From contig JBFWQO010000003.1 in NCBI GenBank assembly GCA_050249415.1, positions 266,953-330,952 on the forward strand: a stretch of DNA of 64,000 nucleotides, given 5' to 3'. The position numbers were made by a program, and so were the translations under genes. Shown in pieces: positions 1 to 11,345 of this stretch. The notes below the pieces were generated by a model. That model saw nothing but the letters and a program-made list of their open reading frames with translations. It had not been told where the DNA came from and made no database searches. Every line of letters starts with the position of its first letter. Position 1 is the stretch's first letter. Source of the DNA: CADEFQ01 sp050249415 (GTDB lineage: Bacteria > Pseudomonadota > Gammaproteobacteria > Steroidobacterales > Steroidobacteraceae).

Positions 1-300
1 GAATGCATGCCCCGAGCCCGTCACGAGCGGCGCCATGACCGGATTGATCTCCTTCGCACCGTGCTGCATCAACGTGAGCGTGAGGAAAGCATCGGCGCAG
101 GACAGCAGCACGATGACGAGGCCAACTGCGAGCCATTGCGGGTGGTGTCGATCAACGGCCGCGAGCGCGCGATCGTCACGGCGGCGTGGACCATGGCGTC
201 GCGACTGTCGGCTGCCGGCGAAGAGCCCGTGCAACGCGCGCTGCCGGCGGTCTGCGCCGCTCCGACGGCGTTCGTCCGCACGTGGCCCGCGAGTATCCAT
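1..300 (-). CDS. DUF5658-type membrane protein, 3' end outside window
   Basis: The minus strand reads open from an ATG at 298-300 to the window edge (100 codons seen, no stop). The first ~60 residues are Arg-rich and soluble. A hydrophobic segment follows (WLAVGLVIVLLSCADAFLTL), then LMQHGAKEINPVM. The pattern of a helix containing 'DA.LTL', then a Gly, then 'E-NP-M', is what I know from the DUF5658 family of small membrane proteins of unknown function. The rest of the domain lies outside. The gene is divergent from the MgtC/DUF4010 gene, with about 100 bp between them. Family call from one motif; function unknown. Confidence 0.6.
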   Translation of the reverse strand, partial: MDTRGPRADERRRSGADRRQRALHGLFAGSRQSRRHGPRRRDDRALAAVDRHHPQWLAVGLVIVLLSCADAFLTLTLMQHGAKEINPVMAPLVTGSGHAF

Positions 301-404
301 TGAACGCGTAGTCTAGCGGCATCGCGCACACGCCGGGCACGCCGCGCATGACGGATTGTGAGCACCATCACACTGCCGCATCACCCCTGTAAGATGACGT
401 CGCA

Positions 405-1643
405 ATGGCTGCGCTCAATCTCGCGGGTCTCGCTGCGGCGCTCGGCATCGGCCTCCTGATTGGCGTCGAGCGCGAGCGTGCCCACGTCGATCGCGAGTCC
501 ATGGCCGGCGTACGGACCTTCACGCTGGTCGCGCTGCTCGGCGCGCTCGCCGCCCTGTTCGAGTCGACGCCCGCGCTGCTGGCATTCGCGCTGATCGTCG
601 CGGGCTTCGCCGCGATCGCCTACCGCACGTTCGATTCCGGTGACCCGGGCCTGACGACCGAAGTCGCGCTCGTGGTCACTTACCTCCTTGGCGCGCTCGC
701 GATGCGCGCGACGGCCCTCGCGGCCGGCCTCGCGGTAATCGTGACGATCCTGCTGCTCTCGCGATCGCGCCTGCACGATTTCGTGCGGCACCGGCTGACC
801 GGACAGGAAGTGACGGACGGGCTGATGCTCGCGGCCGCCGCCCTGATCGTACTGCCCCTGTTGCCCGATCGCCCGGTCGACCCCTGGGGCCTGCTGAACC
901 TTCGGCTCATCGTCCTGCTCGCCGTGCTGTTCATGGCGATCAATGCCATCGGCTATGTCGCCCTGCGCGCACTCGGCACGCGTCGCGGCCTGCCGCTCGC
1001 CGGATTCCTCGGCGGCTTCGTCTCGAGTTCGGCCACCCACAGCGCGATGGGGACGCGGGCGCGTACGTCGCCGGCCGCATCGCGCGCGGCGGTGGCGGGT
1101 GCGGCCCTGTCCTCCATCGCGACGGTGCTGCAGCTCGCGGCCCTGCTCGCCGTCACGAGCCTGCCGCTGCTCGAGGCCATGGCCCTGCCGCTCGCGCTCG
1201 CCGGCGGCATGGCTGTCCTCTACGGCGGGTTTTTCATGTGGCATGCGGAGGGCAGCGACGATGCCGTCGCGCCCGGCCGCGCCTTCAGCCTCGCGGGGGC
1301 CGTGGGTTTCGCGCTCGTGATGGGCGTCGTGATGGCAGGTTCCGCGCTGCTCGTACGCTGGCTCGGACCGCAGGGCGCGGTCGTCGGCTCGGCGCTCGCG
1401 GGCTTCGCCGACGCGCACGCCGGTGCCGTTTCAGCCGGTGCGCTGCACCGCAACGGCGACGTCGGCCTGCCGATCGCCGCCGTCGCCGTGCTGGCCGCGT
1501 TCACGACGAATGCGCTCATGAAAGCCGGCATCGCCGCATGGTCCGGCGGCCCCGCCTTCGCCCTGAGAATCGTTCCAGGCCTCGTCCTGATGGTCGCCGC
1601 AGCGTGGTCCGGCCTGTTGCTCGAAAGCCTCGGGCCAACCTGA
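405..1643 (+). CDS. MgtC/SapB N-terminal and DUF4010 membrane protein
   Basis: A 412-residue polytopic inner-membrane protein with about a dozen hydrophobic segments. The N-terminus carries the MgtC-type signature GLLIGVERER followed by AGVRTFTL (residues ~17-45). The C-terminal half (~190-400) has the small-residue helices of DUF4010, including GGFVSSSATHSAMG. Fusions of this kind are usually annotated as MgtC/DUF4010 proteins. A transport or Mg2+-related role is often suggested but not established for this architecture. It stands alone: a divergent gene lies upstream and a TonB receptor downstream after 160 bp. Confidence 0.8.
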   Translation: MAALNLAGLAAALGIGLLIGVERERAHVDRESMAGVRTFTLVALLGALAALFESTPALLAFALIVAGFAAIAYRTFDSGDPGLTTEVALVVTYLLGALAMRATALAAGLAVIVTILLLSRSRLHDFVRHRLTGQEVTDGLMLAAAALIVLPLLPDRPVDPWGLLNLRLIVLLAVLFMAINAIGYVALRALGTRRGLPLAGFLGGFVSSSATHSAMGTRARTSPAASRAAVAGAALSSIATVLQLAALLAVTSLPLLEAMALPLALAGGMAVLYGGFFMWHAEGSDDAVAPGRAFSLAGAVGFALVMGVVMAGSALLVRWLGPQGAVVGSALAGFADAHAGAVSAGALHRNGDVGLPIAAVAVLAAFTTNALMKAGIAAWSGGPAFALRIVPGLVLMVAAAWSGLLLESLGPT

Positions 1644-1696
1644 CCTGTGTTCAGGTTGTATATTTTTCGCCGAATTCGGCCTGTGCCTATTTACTC

Positions 1697-1712
1697 CATT
1701 GTCCGGACAATG
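1697..1712. promoter_or_regulatory. 16-bp perfect palindrome upstream of TonB receptor
   Basis: CATTGTCCGGACAATG is a perfect 16-bp palindrome about 90 bp upstream of the receptor start, inside a locally AT-richer stretch (1660-1720) of an otherwise GC-rich region. Its position fits an operator for a dimeric regulator of the receptor. It does not look like a standard Fur box. No regulator gene is adjacent, so the assignment is inference from symmetry and position. Confidence 0.35.
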
Positions 1713-1803
1713 TTACACGGACACCGGGGTCGCGAATTCGCCTCGGCGGTGCCGGTCCCGATGATGGGCGCACGCAACAAATCGCTTGCAGGAGACGAAG
1801 TAC

Positions 1804-4164
<2,361 letters not shown>

Positions 4165-4197
4165 CCAAGGCATGGAAGGCATGGTGCCGGGGAAGGC

Positions 4198-4270
4198 ATG
4201 GTGCCGGGGCTTCGGTTGTTGGGTTATTTTCCCCGAGAAAATAACCCAACAAACGAAGCCCCGGCACCAT
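4198..4270. repeat. Palindromic intergenic repeat, copy 1
   Basis: A near-perfect hairpin with 33-nt arms (4198-4230 and 4238-4270) around the 7-nt loop CCCCGAG. The arms begin ATGGTGCCGGGGCTTCGG and run on through TTGTTGGGTTATTTT to the loop. One mismatch is present (G4215 against A4253). It lies between two convergent genes, and its last base is the first base of the TGA stop codon (read as tca) of the RND pump. The outer edge is partly duplicated: the 19-nt string GGAAGGCATGGTGCCGGGG occurs at 4174-4192 and again at 4191-4209. See copies 2 to 5. Confidence 0.95.
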
Positions 4271-7200
4271 CAAAGTGTATCGCTGATTGATCCGGCCTGT
4301 TTCATCTCCCGCGCGAGAAGCTGCGACTCCAACGCCCGCACCCACGAGAACCGCGCGAGAACCAGGTAGAGCGCCGGCGTCAGGAACAAGGTAAACAGCG
4401 CCGCGAGGCCCAGCCCTCCGAATACCACCCAGCCGATCGACGCGCGCGCTTCGGCACCGGCACCACCCGACAGGATCAGCGGCAAACCTCCCAGCACCGT
4501 GGCGACCATCGTCATCGCGACGGGCCGCAATCGCACGCTCGCACCGGCCTCCACGGCTGCGCGAATGCCGAATCCCCGGTCTCGCAACTGGTCCGAGAAC
4601 TCCACCAGCAGCACGCTGTTCTTCGCCATCAATCCGATCAGCAGCACGAGCCCGATCTGTGAGTAGATATTGATCGAAGTGCCGGTCACGAACAGCGCGA
4701 GCACCGCCGCGGCGATGCCGAACGGCACGATCAGCGTCACGACCACCGCGCTGATGAAACCCTCGAACAGCGCACACAGCACCAGGAACACCACCGCGAG
4801 CGCAATGACGTAGGTGATCGCCACGTCCCGCGACGTCTCCTCGAGCGTCGCCGCCTCGCCGAGCGGCACCATCGAAATGTTGGCCGGCAGCACTTCGTCG
4901 GCCAGCGCGCGCAGGTCGTCGAGCGCTGCCTGCAACGGATAGCGCCCGATGATCTGCATGTCGATCGGGATGGCGCGCCGCTGGGCCTCGCGATCGAGCT
5001 GGGACGCCACGCCCTCTTCCTGCAGCGACACCACGCTCGACAGCGGGACCAGCGCGCCGGCGTTCGTCCTCACGTAGAGATTCACGAGGTCGGTGGGATC
5101 GTTGATCTCGCCGCTCGACGACTCGAGCAGGATCGGGATCGAGTCGTCGTCGATATTGAGGTCCACCAGCTCGTCGCCGTCGATCATCGCCCGCAGCGTC
5201 GTCGCGAGATTGTCGAGGTCGACGCCGAGGTCGGCCGCCCGGCGTCGATCGACGGTCACGGACAACTGGGGCTGCGTCGGGTCGTAGGATGACTCGGGCT
5301 GCCCGAGGCGCGTCAGACGGGTCTCGATCGCGCTCATGAAGACCTTGGCCGCCTCGTAGATCTCGCCGTAGTCATTGCCGACCAGCGCGACCTGCAGCTC
5401 GCCGCCGCCGCGCCGCAGGTCGAGGCTGTTCGGGCTGAAGATGCTCGCGCGCGCGCCCGGGATCTGCGACAGCGGGCCTTCGAGGCGCTCGATGATCTGC
5501 TGCTGGCTCAGATCGCGCCGTGCCCAGTCGACCAGCTGGATCCGCACGTGGCTGCGGTTCGGGTCCCACGCTCCAATCACCGTGAACAGCGAGCGAGCGA
5601 CGCCGCTCTCGACCAGCGGGTACAGCAGCGCCTCCACCTTGTCGGTCTGGCGATCCATGTAGCCGATGCCGACGCCGTCGGGGCCCTTCGACATCACGGT
5701 AATGACCCCGCGGTCTTCCGGCGGCAGCAGTTCCTGGTCGAGGGCGCGAAACAGCACGCCCGCCACGGCAGCGAATGCGAGCGACGCCGCCACGGCGATC
5801 CACGGGTGATCCAGCACCCGCGCGAGCGACCGCTGGTAAGACGACTTCATGCGCGCGCCGCAGGCGACCACCGCACGCCGATACCTGCCCTCGTGCGGCT
5901 GCGCCGGCAGGCGCGCCGCAGCCGCCGGCACCAGCGACAGCGAGACAAACGAGGAGATCGCCATTGCGACCGCCAGCACGACGCCGAACTCGCGGAACAG
6001 GCGGCCCGCGGTGCCGGGCAGGAACGCGATCGGCACGAACACCGCGATCAACACCGCCGTCGTCGCGATGACGGCGAAGAACACCTGCCGTGTGCCGATC
6101 ACTGCCGCGGCGCGCGCGCCGAGCCCTTGAGTGCGACGCCGCTGGATGTTCTCGAGCACCACGATCGCGTCGTCGACGACCAGGCCCGTCGCCAGCACCA
6201 GCGCCATCAGCGTGAGGATGTTGATCGAGAACCCGAACAGCCAGATCGCAGCGACGGTGCCGACGAGCGACACGGGAATCGCGATGCTCGGCACCAGTGT
6301 CGCACGCCAGGAGCCGATGAAGACCCAGATCGACGCAATCACGATCGCGACGGTGAACGTGAGTGTGAACAGCACCTCGGCGACCGAACTGCGGATGAAT
6401 TCCGCGTTGTCGTCGGTGATCACGAGTTCGAGGCCGTCGAAACGGCGATTGAGCCGGTCGACCGCGCGCCGCACGGCATCGGAGATCTCGATCGTGTTCG
6501 ACTTGGCCTGGCGTACCACGCCCAGCCCCACGACCGAGCGACCATCCAGCCGCGTGAACGAGCGCGCGTCCTGCGGGCCGAAATAGACATTCGCCACGTC
6601 GCCGACACGCACGTTGCCGCGGATGATGATGTCCGCGGCCTGCGCGGCGGTCGTGACCGACGCATCCGCGCGCACGATCAGCTCCTGGTCCGCCGAGCGG
6701 AAGCTGCCGGCCGGTACGTCGAACGGCGCATGGCGCAGCGCGTTGGCCACATCCGTCACGGACAAGCCGTAGCTCGTCAGGCGCAGCGGATCGACGACCA
6801 CCCGCAGCACGCGCTCACGCTCCCCGGACAGCTGGACATCCGCGACGCCGTTGATGGAGACCAGCTCCGGGATGATGTCGCGTTCGGCGATGCGCGTCAC
6901 CTCGTCTTCGAGCAGCGTATCGGTCAGGAGGGCGATGTTGACGATCGAGTTCGAATCGTCGTCCGCCTTCACCACCACCACCTGCTCGATGCGTTCCGGC
7001 AGCTCGTGCATGACCCGGCTGACCGCCTCGCGCACGTCCGAGGCCGCACTGTCGAGATCCACGTTCGGCTGGAACTCGATGCGCATGCGCCCCTGGTTCT
7101 CCTCCGATGCGGAGGTGATTCCATGGATGCCCGACACGCGCGCCACTGCACCTTCGAGGATGCTGATGACCTCGGAATCCATCGTCTCGGGTGATGCGCC

Positions 7201-7434
7201 GGGATATTCCGCCCGCACGCTGACGATCGGTCGGTCGACGTCCGGCAGCTCGCGGATCTCCACGGCGAGCACGGCCGCAATCCCGGCGAGCACGATCAGC
7301 AGGTTCAACACCAGCACCAGCACCGGGCGCCGGACCGATACGCTCGGAAGGTCATTCACCGGCCCGTCCCCGGCCGGCGCGTCCACCGTGCCGCCGACTG
7401 CCGCACCGTCCGGTTCGTCGTCGCGCCGGGTCAT
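4270..7434 (-). CDS. RND efflux transporter, inner-membrane pump (AcrB/HAE1 type)
   Basis: A 1054-residue proton-driven pump of the RND superfamily. A 30-residue acidic N-terminal extension precedes the first membrane helix. Two porter domains alternate with two sets of membrane helices. The TM4 motif GLVVDDAIVVLENI carries the paired aspartates of the proton relay, and the second half has LIGLMAKNSVLLVEFSDQLR. Ten bases separate its start from the stop of the adaptor gene upstream, so the two form an operon read leftward. No outer-membrane factor gene is adjacent; it may borrow one. Sequence is closer to the MexF/MdtB-like class than to metal pumps, but the substrate is unknown. Its stop codon overlaps the edge of the palindromic repeat. 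Confidence 0.93.
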   Translation of the reverse strand: MTRRDDEPDGAAVGGTVDAPAGDGPVNDLPSVSVRRPVLVLVLNLLIVLAGIAAVLAVEIRELPDVDRPIVSVRAEYPGASPETMDSEVISILEGAVARVSGIHGITSASEENQGRMRIEFQPNVDLDSAASDVREAVSRVMHELPERIEQVVVVKADDDSNSIVNIALLTDTLLEDEVTRIAERDIIPELVSINGVADVQLSGERERVLRVVVDPLRLTSYGLSVTDVANALRHAPFDVPAGSFRSADQELIVRADASVTTAAQAADIIIRGNVRVGDVANVYFGPQDARSFTRLDGRSVVGLGVVRQAKSNTIEISDAVRRAVDRLNRRFDGLELVITDDNAEFIRSSVAEVLFTLTFTVAIVIASIWVFIGSWRATLVPSIAIPVSLVGTVAAIWLFGFSINILTLMALVLATGLVVDDAIVVLENIQRRRTQGLGARAAAVIGTRQVFFAVIATTAVLIAVFVPIAFLPGTAGRLFREFGVVLAVAMAISSFVSLSLVPAAAARLPAQPHEGRYRRAVVACGARMKSSYQRSLARVLDHPWIAVAASLAFAAVAGVLFRALDQELLPPEDRGVITVMSKGPDGVGIGYMDRQTDKVEALLYPLVESGVARSLFTVIGAWDPNRSHVRIQLVDWARRDLSQQQIIERLEGPLSQIPGARASIFSPNSLDLRRGGGELQVALVGNDYGEIYEAAKVFMSAIETRLTRLGQPESSYDPTQPQLSVTVDRRRAADLGVDLDNLATTLRAMIDGDELVDLNIDDDSIPILLESSSGEINDPTDLVNLYVRTNAGALVPLSSVVSLQEEGVASQLDREAQRRAIPIDMQIIGRYPLQAALDDLRALADEVLPANISMVPLGEAATLEETSRDVAITYVIALAVVFLVLCALFEGFISAVVVTLIVPFGIAAAVLALFVTGTSINIYSQIGLVLLIGLMAKNSVLLVEFSDQLRDRGFGIRAAVEAGASVRLRPVAMTMVATVLGGLPLILSGGAGAEARASIGWVVFGGLGLAALFTLFLTPALYLVLARFSWVRALESQLLAREMKQAGSISDTL

Positions 7435-7444
7435 CGGGCGCCCG

Positions 7445-8548
7445 TCACAACGGAACGGCCGGCGCCCCGGCGGCGGTATCGTTCGTGCGGTCCGCCAGGC
7501 TCGGACGGTCGTAGACGACCTCGCCGCCGTCTCGCACCCTCTGGATGCCTTCGACGACGATCAGATCGCCCGCCTCGAGCTGCGCGGAATCGACGAGGAT
7601 CTCACCCTCCTTGCGCTGCACGATCGCCACGGGTACGCGCCTCACCTGGTTGCCGGTAACCGTCCAGACGAACGCGCCCTCGGCGCCCCATTGCAGGCTG
7701 ATCTCGGGCACCACGGGATAGGGCAGGCCCGGTACATCGACGGTGACCCGAAAGCTCATCCCGGGACGGAGGCGATCGTCGCCATTATCGACGCGCGCAC
7801 GCGCGACGAATGTGCGTGTCGCCGGATCGATGCGGCTGTCGACCTCGATGATCTCGCCGTAATTGGCCGCCTCGTGACTGTTCCAGGTCGTCACCTGCAC
7901 CTTGTCATTCCTCTGCAGGCGGCCGTTGAGCATCTCCGGTACTTCGAAGCTCACGAGCAGCGAAGTCCTGTCGTCGAGGGTCGTGATCTGCGTCTCCGTG
8001 TTGATGCGATCGCCCGGATCGATGTCCGTGATGCCGACATACCCTGCGAAGGGCGCCCGGATCGTGCGGTAATCGAGCGCCACGCGTGCGCGATCCAGTT
8101 CGATGCGCGCAGCCTCCATCGCGGTGCGCGCCGCGTCGAGCGCCGTCGGTACGACAGCACCGCTGTCACGGGCCTGCCAGTATCTCTCGTACAGCCGCTG
8201 CGCATCCGCCAGTTGAACCTTGGCCAGCTCGACGGCGAGCGTCTCGGTGCGGCGGTCGAGTTCGACCAGCACGTAGCCCCTGCCCACTTTCTGCCCGGGC
8301 TCGAAGTTGACGGCCACGACCTCCCCCGACACTGCGGGATGGACCACGACCGACAGGCGTGCCCGGGAGGTTCCGACCGCCTCGACGCGCGTGCGCTCCG
8401 CATTGACGATGAGGGGCTGCACGGTCACCCGCACCGGGCTGCCCGGGGACGGTGCCGGTGCGATCTCGGCGCGATCGTTCTCCGCGCAAGCCGCGAGCAA
8501 CAGCGCGCACAACGCGGTCACGGCCGGGCGGAAGGTGTGTCGGTGCAT
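7445..8548 (-). CDS. RND periplasmic adaptor (membrane fusion protein), lipoprotein
   Basis: A 367-residue HlyD/AcrA-type adaptor. The chosen ATG (8546-8548) gives a short signal sequence ending in the lipobox LLAAC, so the mature protein is probably lipid-anchored at the periplasmic face of the inner membrane. A GTG 39 nt upstream is in frame but would push the signal inward. The order biotinyl-lipoyl half (VHPAVSGEVVAVNFEPGQKV), helical hairpin, second lipoyl half (TIRAPFAGYVG), beta-barrel and membrane-proximal domain is typical. It is the first gene of the adaptor-pump operon. Upstream is a 141-bp gap holding palindrome copy 2, with a divergent FAD oxidase beyond. Confidence 0.88.
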   Translation of the reverse strand: MHRHTFRPAVTALCALLLAACAENDRAEIAPAPSPGSPVRVTVQPLIVNAERTRVEAVGTSRARLSVVVHPAVSGEVVAVNFEPGQKVGRGYVLVELDRRTETLAVELAKVQLADAQRLYERYWQARDSGAVVPTALDAARTAMEAARIELDRARVALDYRTIRAPFAGYVGITDIDPGDRINTETQITTLDDRTSLLVSFEVPEMLNGRLQRNDKVQVTTWNSHEAANYGEIIEVDSRIDPATRTFVARARVDNGDDRLRPGMSFRVTVDVPGLPYPVVPEISLQWGAEGAFVWTVTGNQVRRVPVAIVQRKEGEILVDSAQLEAGDLIVVEGIQRVRDGGEVVYDRPSLADRTNDTAAGAPAVPL

Positions 8549-8619
8549 GCGAAATCCCGCGGCCGGATGCCTTCCAGGCGCCCGCACGAGCCGGGCGCGC
8601 GCGCCATACTACCGCGCAT

Positions 8620-8690
8620 TGGTGCCGGGGCTTCGGTTGTTGGGTTATTTTCCGTGAGAAAATAACCCAACAACCGAAGCCCCGGCACCA
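8620..8690. repeat. Palindromic intergenic repeat, copy 2
   Basis: A perfect hairpin with 32-nt arms (8620-8651 and 8659-8690) and a 7-nt loop CCGTGAG. The sequence is that of copy 1 without its mismatch. It sits between two divergent genes. Its final A is the first base of the ATG of the FAD oxidase, so any ribosome-binding site for that gene would have to lie within the hairpin arm (GAAGCCCCGGCACC). Confidence 0.95.
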
Positions 8691-10252
8691 TGTTACTCGA
8701 CGCCCTGCAACTCGCCATCGGCGAACACGCCGTTCGTACGGACGCGCCGGCCCTCGCACTCGCGGCGAGCGATCTCTACTCGTCGGGCGCACCGCCCCTC
8801 GCGGTCGTACGTCCCGCCGACAGCCGCGGCGTCGCCGCTGCCGTTGCGGTCGCCACGAGTCACGGTTGTGCGGTCATACCTCGCGGGGGCGGACTCAGCT
8901 ACACGGGCGGTTACGTCTCGCCTGCCGGGCGCGCAATCACCGTCGATCTGGGCGGGCTGAATCGAATCCTTGCGATCGACGCCGATGACCTGTATGTGAC
9001 CGCGCAGTCGGGCGTCACGTGGAAGCAGCTCTACGAAGCTCTGCGCCCCCACGGCCTGCGCCTGCCGTTCTTCGGGACAATTTCGGGCGCCGGCGCCACC
9101 CTCGGCGGAGGCCTGAGCCACGGTGCCCTCTTCTTCGGTTCGGCCCGCCATGGCTCGGCCGCGGATTGCACCCTCGGACTCGAGGTGGCGCTCGCGGATG
9201 GAACGCTCCTCCGAACGGGTCTCGGCGCACTCGCGCGGCCGTCGAAACCCGTGCTGCGAACCTTTGGCCCTGATCTCACCGGGTTGCTGCTCCACGACGG
9301 GGGCGCGTTTGGCGTCAAGACCGAAGCGACACTGCGACTGATCCAGGCGCCATCTCACGTCGAATATGGGTCGTTCCATTATTCCGGACTCGCCGACGCC
9401 GCCGGCGCATTGTCGGCGATTGCCCGCACGGAAGCAGCCGAAGATCTCTATATTCTCGATGCCGCCTCGATTGCCGCTGCGGTCAACGCGTCTTCCGGCG
9501 CCGACAGGGTTCGTACCGCGTGGCACGTGGCTCGTGCGTCGGGCGGGCCCGCGCACGCCACGCGAGCACTGTGGTCGCTCGCCCGCGGCAGCTTTCGCCC
9601 CGCCCCCGGCAGCGGTTACACGGTACACGTCGTGGCCGCGGGCCGCAGCGCACCGGCCACCACGGCCGACATGGCCCTCGCGCGCCGTCTCGCGATCCGG
9701 CATGGCGGTTGCGAGATCGAGCCCACGATACCGCGAGTGGCGCGCGCCGAACTGTTCGCGGGACTGAACGGCGTACTCGATCAGGATGGACGGCGCTGGG
9801 CTGCCCTCAACGCGAAGGTCGCACACTCGGACGCGCGCGCCCTGATCGAAGCCTTTGATCGAACGCTCGCGCCACACCGGCCGGCGATGGCAAGGCATGG
9901 CGTCTCGGTCACGCGGCTCTGCTCCGCGCTCGGCAGCCTCGCATTCAGCTTCGAGTGCGTATTCCACTGGCCCGACACATGGCTTCCGCTCCATCGCGCA
10001 GCGCCCGATCCGGCGTGGCTCGCGACACTCGCGGAGCCGGCGCCGAATCCCGCGGCACGCGAACTCGTCGCCGCGCTGCGCGCGGAAACGGTCGCACTGT
10101 TTCGCGACCTGGGCGCTGCATCCAACCAGATCGGCCGCACATATCACTTCCTGGATGCACTCGCACCCGCGTCGGCCGCCCTCCTCGCGCAACTGAAGCA
10201 TGTGCTCGATCCGCAGGGCCTCATGAACCCGGGCGTGCTGGGCCTCGGGTAG
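8690..10252 (+). CDS. FAD-binding oxidase/dehydrogenase (PCMH/VAO fold)
   Basis: A 520-residue flavoprotein of the vanillyl-alcohol-oxidase/lactate dehydrogenase superfamily. The N-terminal half is a PCMH-type FAD domain: AVVRPADSRGVAAAVAVA, the pyrophosphate-binding PRGGGLSYTGG and the second glycine-rich ATLGGGLSHGALFFG. The C-terminal half is the cap/substrate domain, closing with the usual helix LDPQGLMNPGVLGLG. No signal peptide, so cytoplasmic. The substrate is not evident. The 3' end overlaps the convergent VOC gene by 32 bp. The start ATG coincides with the edge of a palindromic repeat; the protein N-terminus from there (MLLDALQLAIGEHAVRTD) matches a normal family start, and the next in-frame ATG is far inside. 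Confidence 0.85.
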   Translation: MLLDALQLAIGEHAVRTDAPALALAASDLYSSGAPPLAVVRPADSRGVAAAVAVATSHGCAVIPRGGGLSYTGGYVSPAGRAITVDLGGLNRILAIDADDLYVTAQSGVTWKQLYEALRPHGLRLPFFGTISGAGATLGGGLSHGALFFGSARHGSAADCTLGLEVALADGTLLRTGLGALARPSKPVLRTFGPDLTGLLLHDGGAFGVKTEATLRLIQAPSHVEYGSFHYSGLADAAGALSAIARTEAAEDLYILDAASIAAAVNASSGADRVRTAWHVARASGGPAHATRALWSLARGSFRPAPGSGYTVHVVAAGRSAPATTADMALARRLAIRHGGCEIEPTIPRVARAELFAGLNGVLDQDGRRWAALNAKVAHSDARALIEAFDRTLAPHRPAMARHGVSVTRLCSALGSLAFSFECVFHWPDTWLPLHRAAPDPAWLATLAEPAPNPAARELVAALRAETVALFRDLGAASNQIGRTYHFLDALAPASAALLAQLKHVLDPQGLMNPGVLGLG

Positions 10253-11183
10253 ACGCACGTTCGACAAGATCCACGCGCAGGCCTGCGGGGGTCGTCATGG
10301 TGGCAATGCGCCCGGTTCCGTAGATGCCCGCACCCCGGCCGAGCAGCGTGACGCGGTTGCCCGGGCGCTTCGCGAGCCACGGCGACAGGTCATCCACCAC
10401 ATAGGTAATCGACAACTGGCCGCGCGCCGGCGCGCGGGCGCGCGGATAACGGTTCTCGCCCGTCACTCCCTCGTACTGCACGAGTTCGATGCGACCGAAC
10501 GCCCGCGCGCTGTCACCGAGTATCCGCACATCGAGGCTGGCGCCCGGCGGCAGGCCGATCGTCTTCTCGACCTGTGGCCCGCCGAAACGATTGTGGGCAA
10601 TCTCATCGAGACCGAGCATCTGTTTCAGGAACTGCGCCTCTGCGCCGTTGTCCGGCGACACAGTGACGATCAACGGCGCGACCCCGTAGCCCTTCGAACT
10701 CACCGGCTCAGGGTGTGCGGGTTGTTCGACGAACACGATGTTGATGTCGTCGTGCCCGGTCATGTGTACTTCATGGACCTCGACATCGCCTGTCTCGAGC
10801 ACGCCGATGGCCGAGCGAAAGCGGTAGCCACTGGCCACGAGTTCGGCGTGACGCGCCTCGATGTCGCGCACCGCAACGTCCACGCTCTTCGGCAGAAGGT
10901 CCGTCGCGGCTGCGCCGGCGCGTACCGGCGTCCCCGGCTCGCGGAACCTGACCAGGTGAACTCCACCTTCCTGCTGGCCGGGCGTCAGCAGCAGCGCCTG
11001 GTCGACGATGCCGTCATCATTCAGCCCCCACGCACGCGCCAGCTCGGCGTCTGCGCCCTCACGACGGTCGGCCACCTCCATGCCGAAATGCCCGACCCAG
11101 AGATCGAGCGCCTCCTTCATGTCACCGACACTGATCACGACCCACGCGATCGCGAGCGGCACCGTCGTATGGATATCCATCAT
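10221..11183 (-). CDS. Two-domain VOC (glyoxalase/dioxygenase-like) protein
   Basis: A 320-residue cytoplasmic protein with two vicinal-oxygen-chelate modules. The first (~8-130) opens with AIAWVVISVGDMKEALDLWV, the second (~150-290) with APLIVTVSPDNGAEAQFLKQM. VOC proteins include glyoxalases, extradiol dioxygenases and resistance proteins; metal ligands cannot be placed with confidence, so the reaction is open. The start is the ATG at 11181-11183, because GGAGGAG lies 8 nt upstream; the reading frame continues upstream only through palindrome copy 3. It overlaps the FAD oxidase tail to tail, which may mean a shared catabolic setting. Confidence 0.8.
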   Translation of the reverse strand: MMDIHTTVPLAIAWVVISVGDMKEALDLWVGHFGMEVADRREGADAELARAWGLNDDGIVDQALLLTPGQQEGGVHLVRFREPGTPVRAGAAATDLLPKSVDVAVRDIEARHAELVASGYRFRSAIGVLETGDVEVHEVHMTGHDDINIVFVEQPAHPEPVSSKGYGVAPLIVTVSPDNGAEAQFLKQMLGLDEIAHNRFGGPQVEKTIGLPPGASLDVRILGDSARAFGRIELVQYEGVTGENRYPRARAPARGQLSITYVVDDLSPWLAKRPGNRVTLLGRGAGIYGTGRIATMTTPAGLRVDLVERASTRGPARPGS

Positions 11184-11226
11184 GCGCTGCGCTCCTCCGC
11201 CGTATGCGGCTTGGGGCATGGGGGCA

Positions 11227-11297
11227 TGGTGCCGGGGCTTCGGTTGTTCGGTTATTTCGCCCGTGGAAATAACCGAACAACCGAAGCCCCGGCACCA
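11227..11297. repeat. Palindromic intergenic repeat, copy 3 (with compensatory changes)
   Basis: A perfect hairpin with 32-nt arms (11227-11258 and 11266-11297) and a 7-nt loop GCCCGTG. Compared with copies 1 and 2, the left arm reads TTGTTCGGTTATTTC where they have TTGTTGGGTTATTTT, and the right arm carries the matching changes (GAAATAACCGAACAA). Two base pairs have therefore changed on both sides (G-C to C-G and T-A to C-G), keeping the hairpin perfect. It lies between the divergent VOC and M28 genes. Confidence 0.95.
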
Positions 11298-11345
11298 CGT
11301 CCCCGGGGAGTATGCCCGCCCGCCTCCGCTGAATGGTGAACGCCC

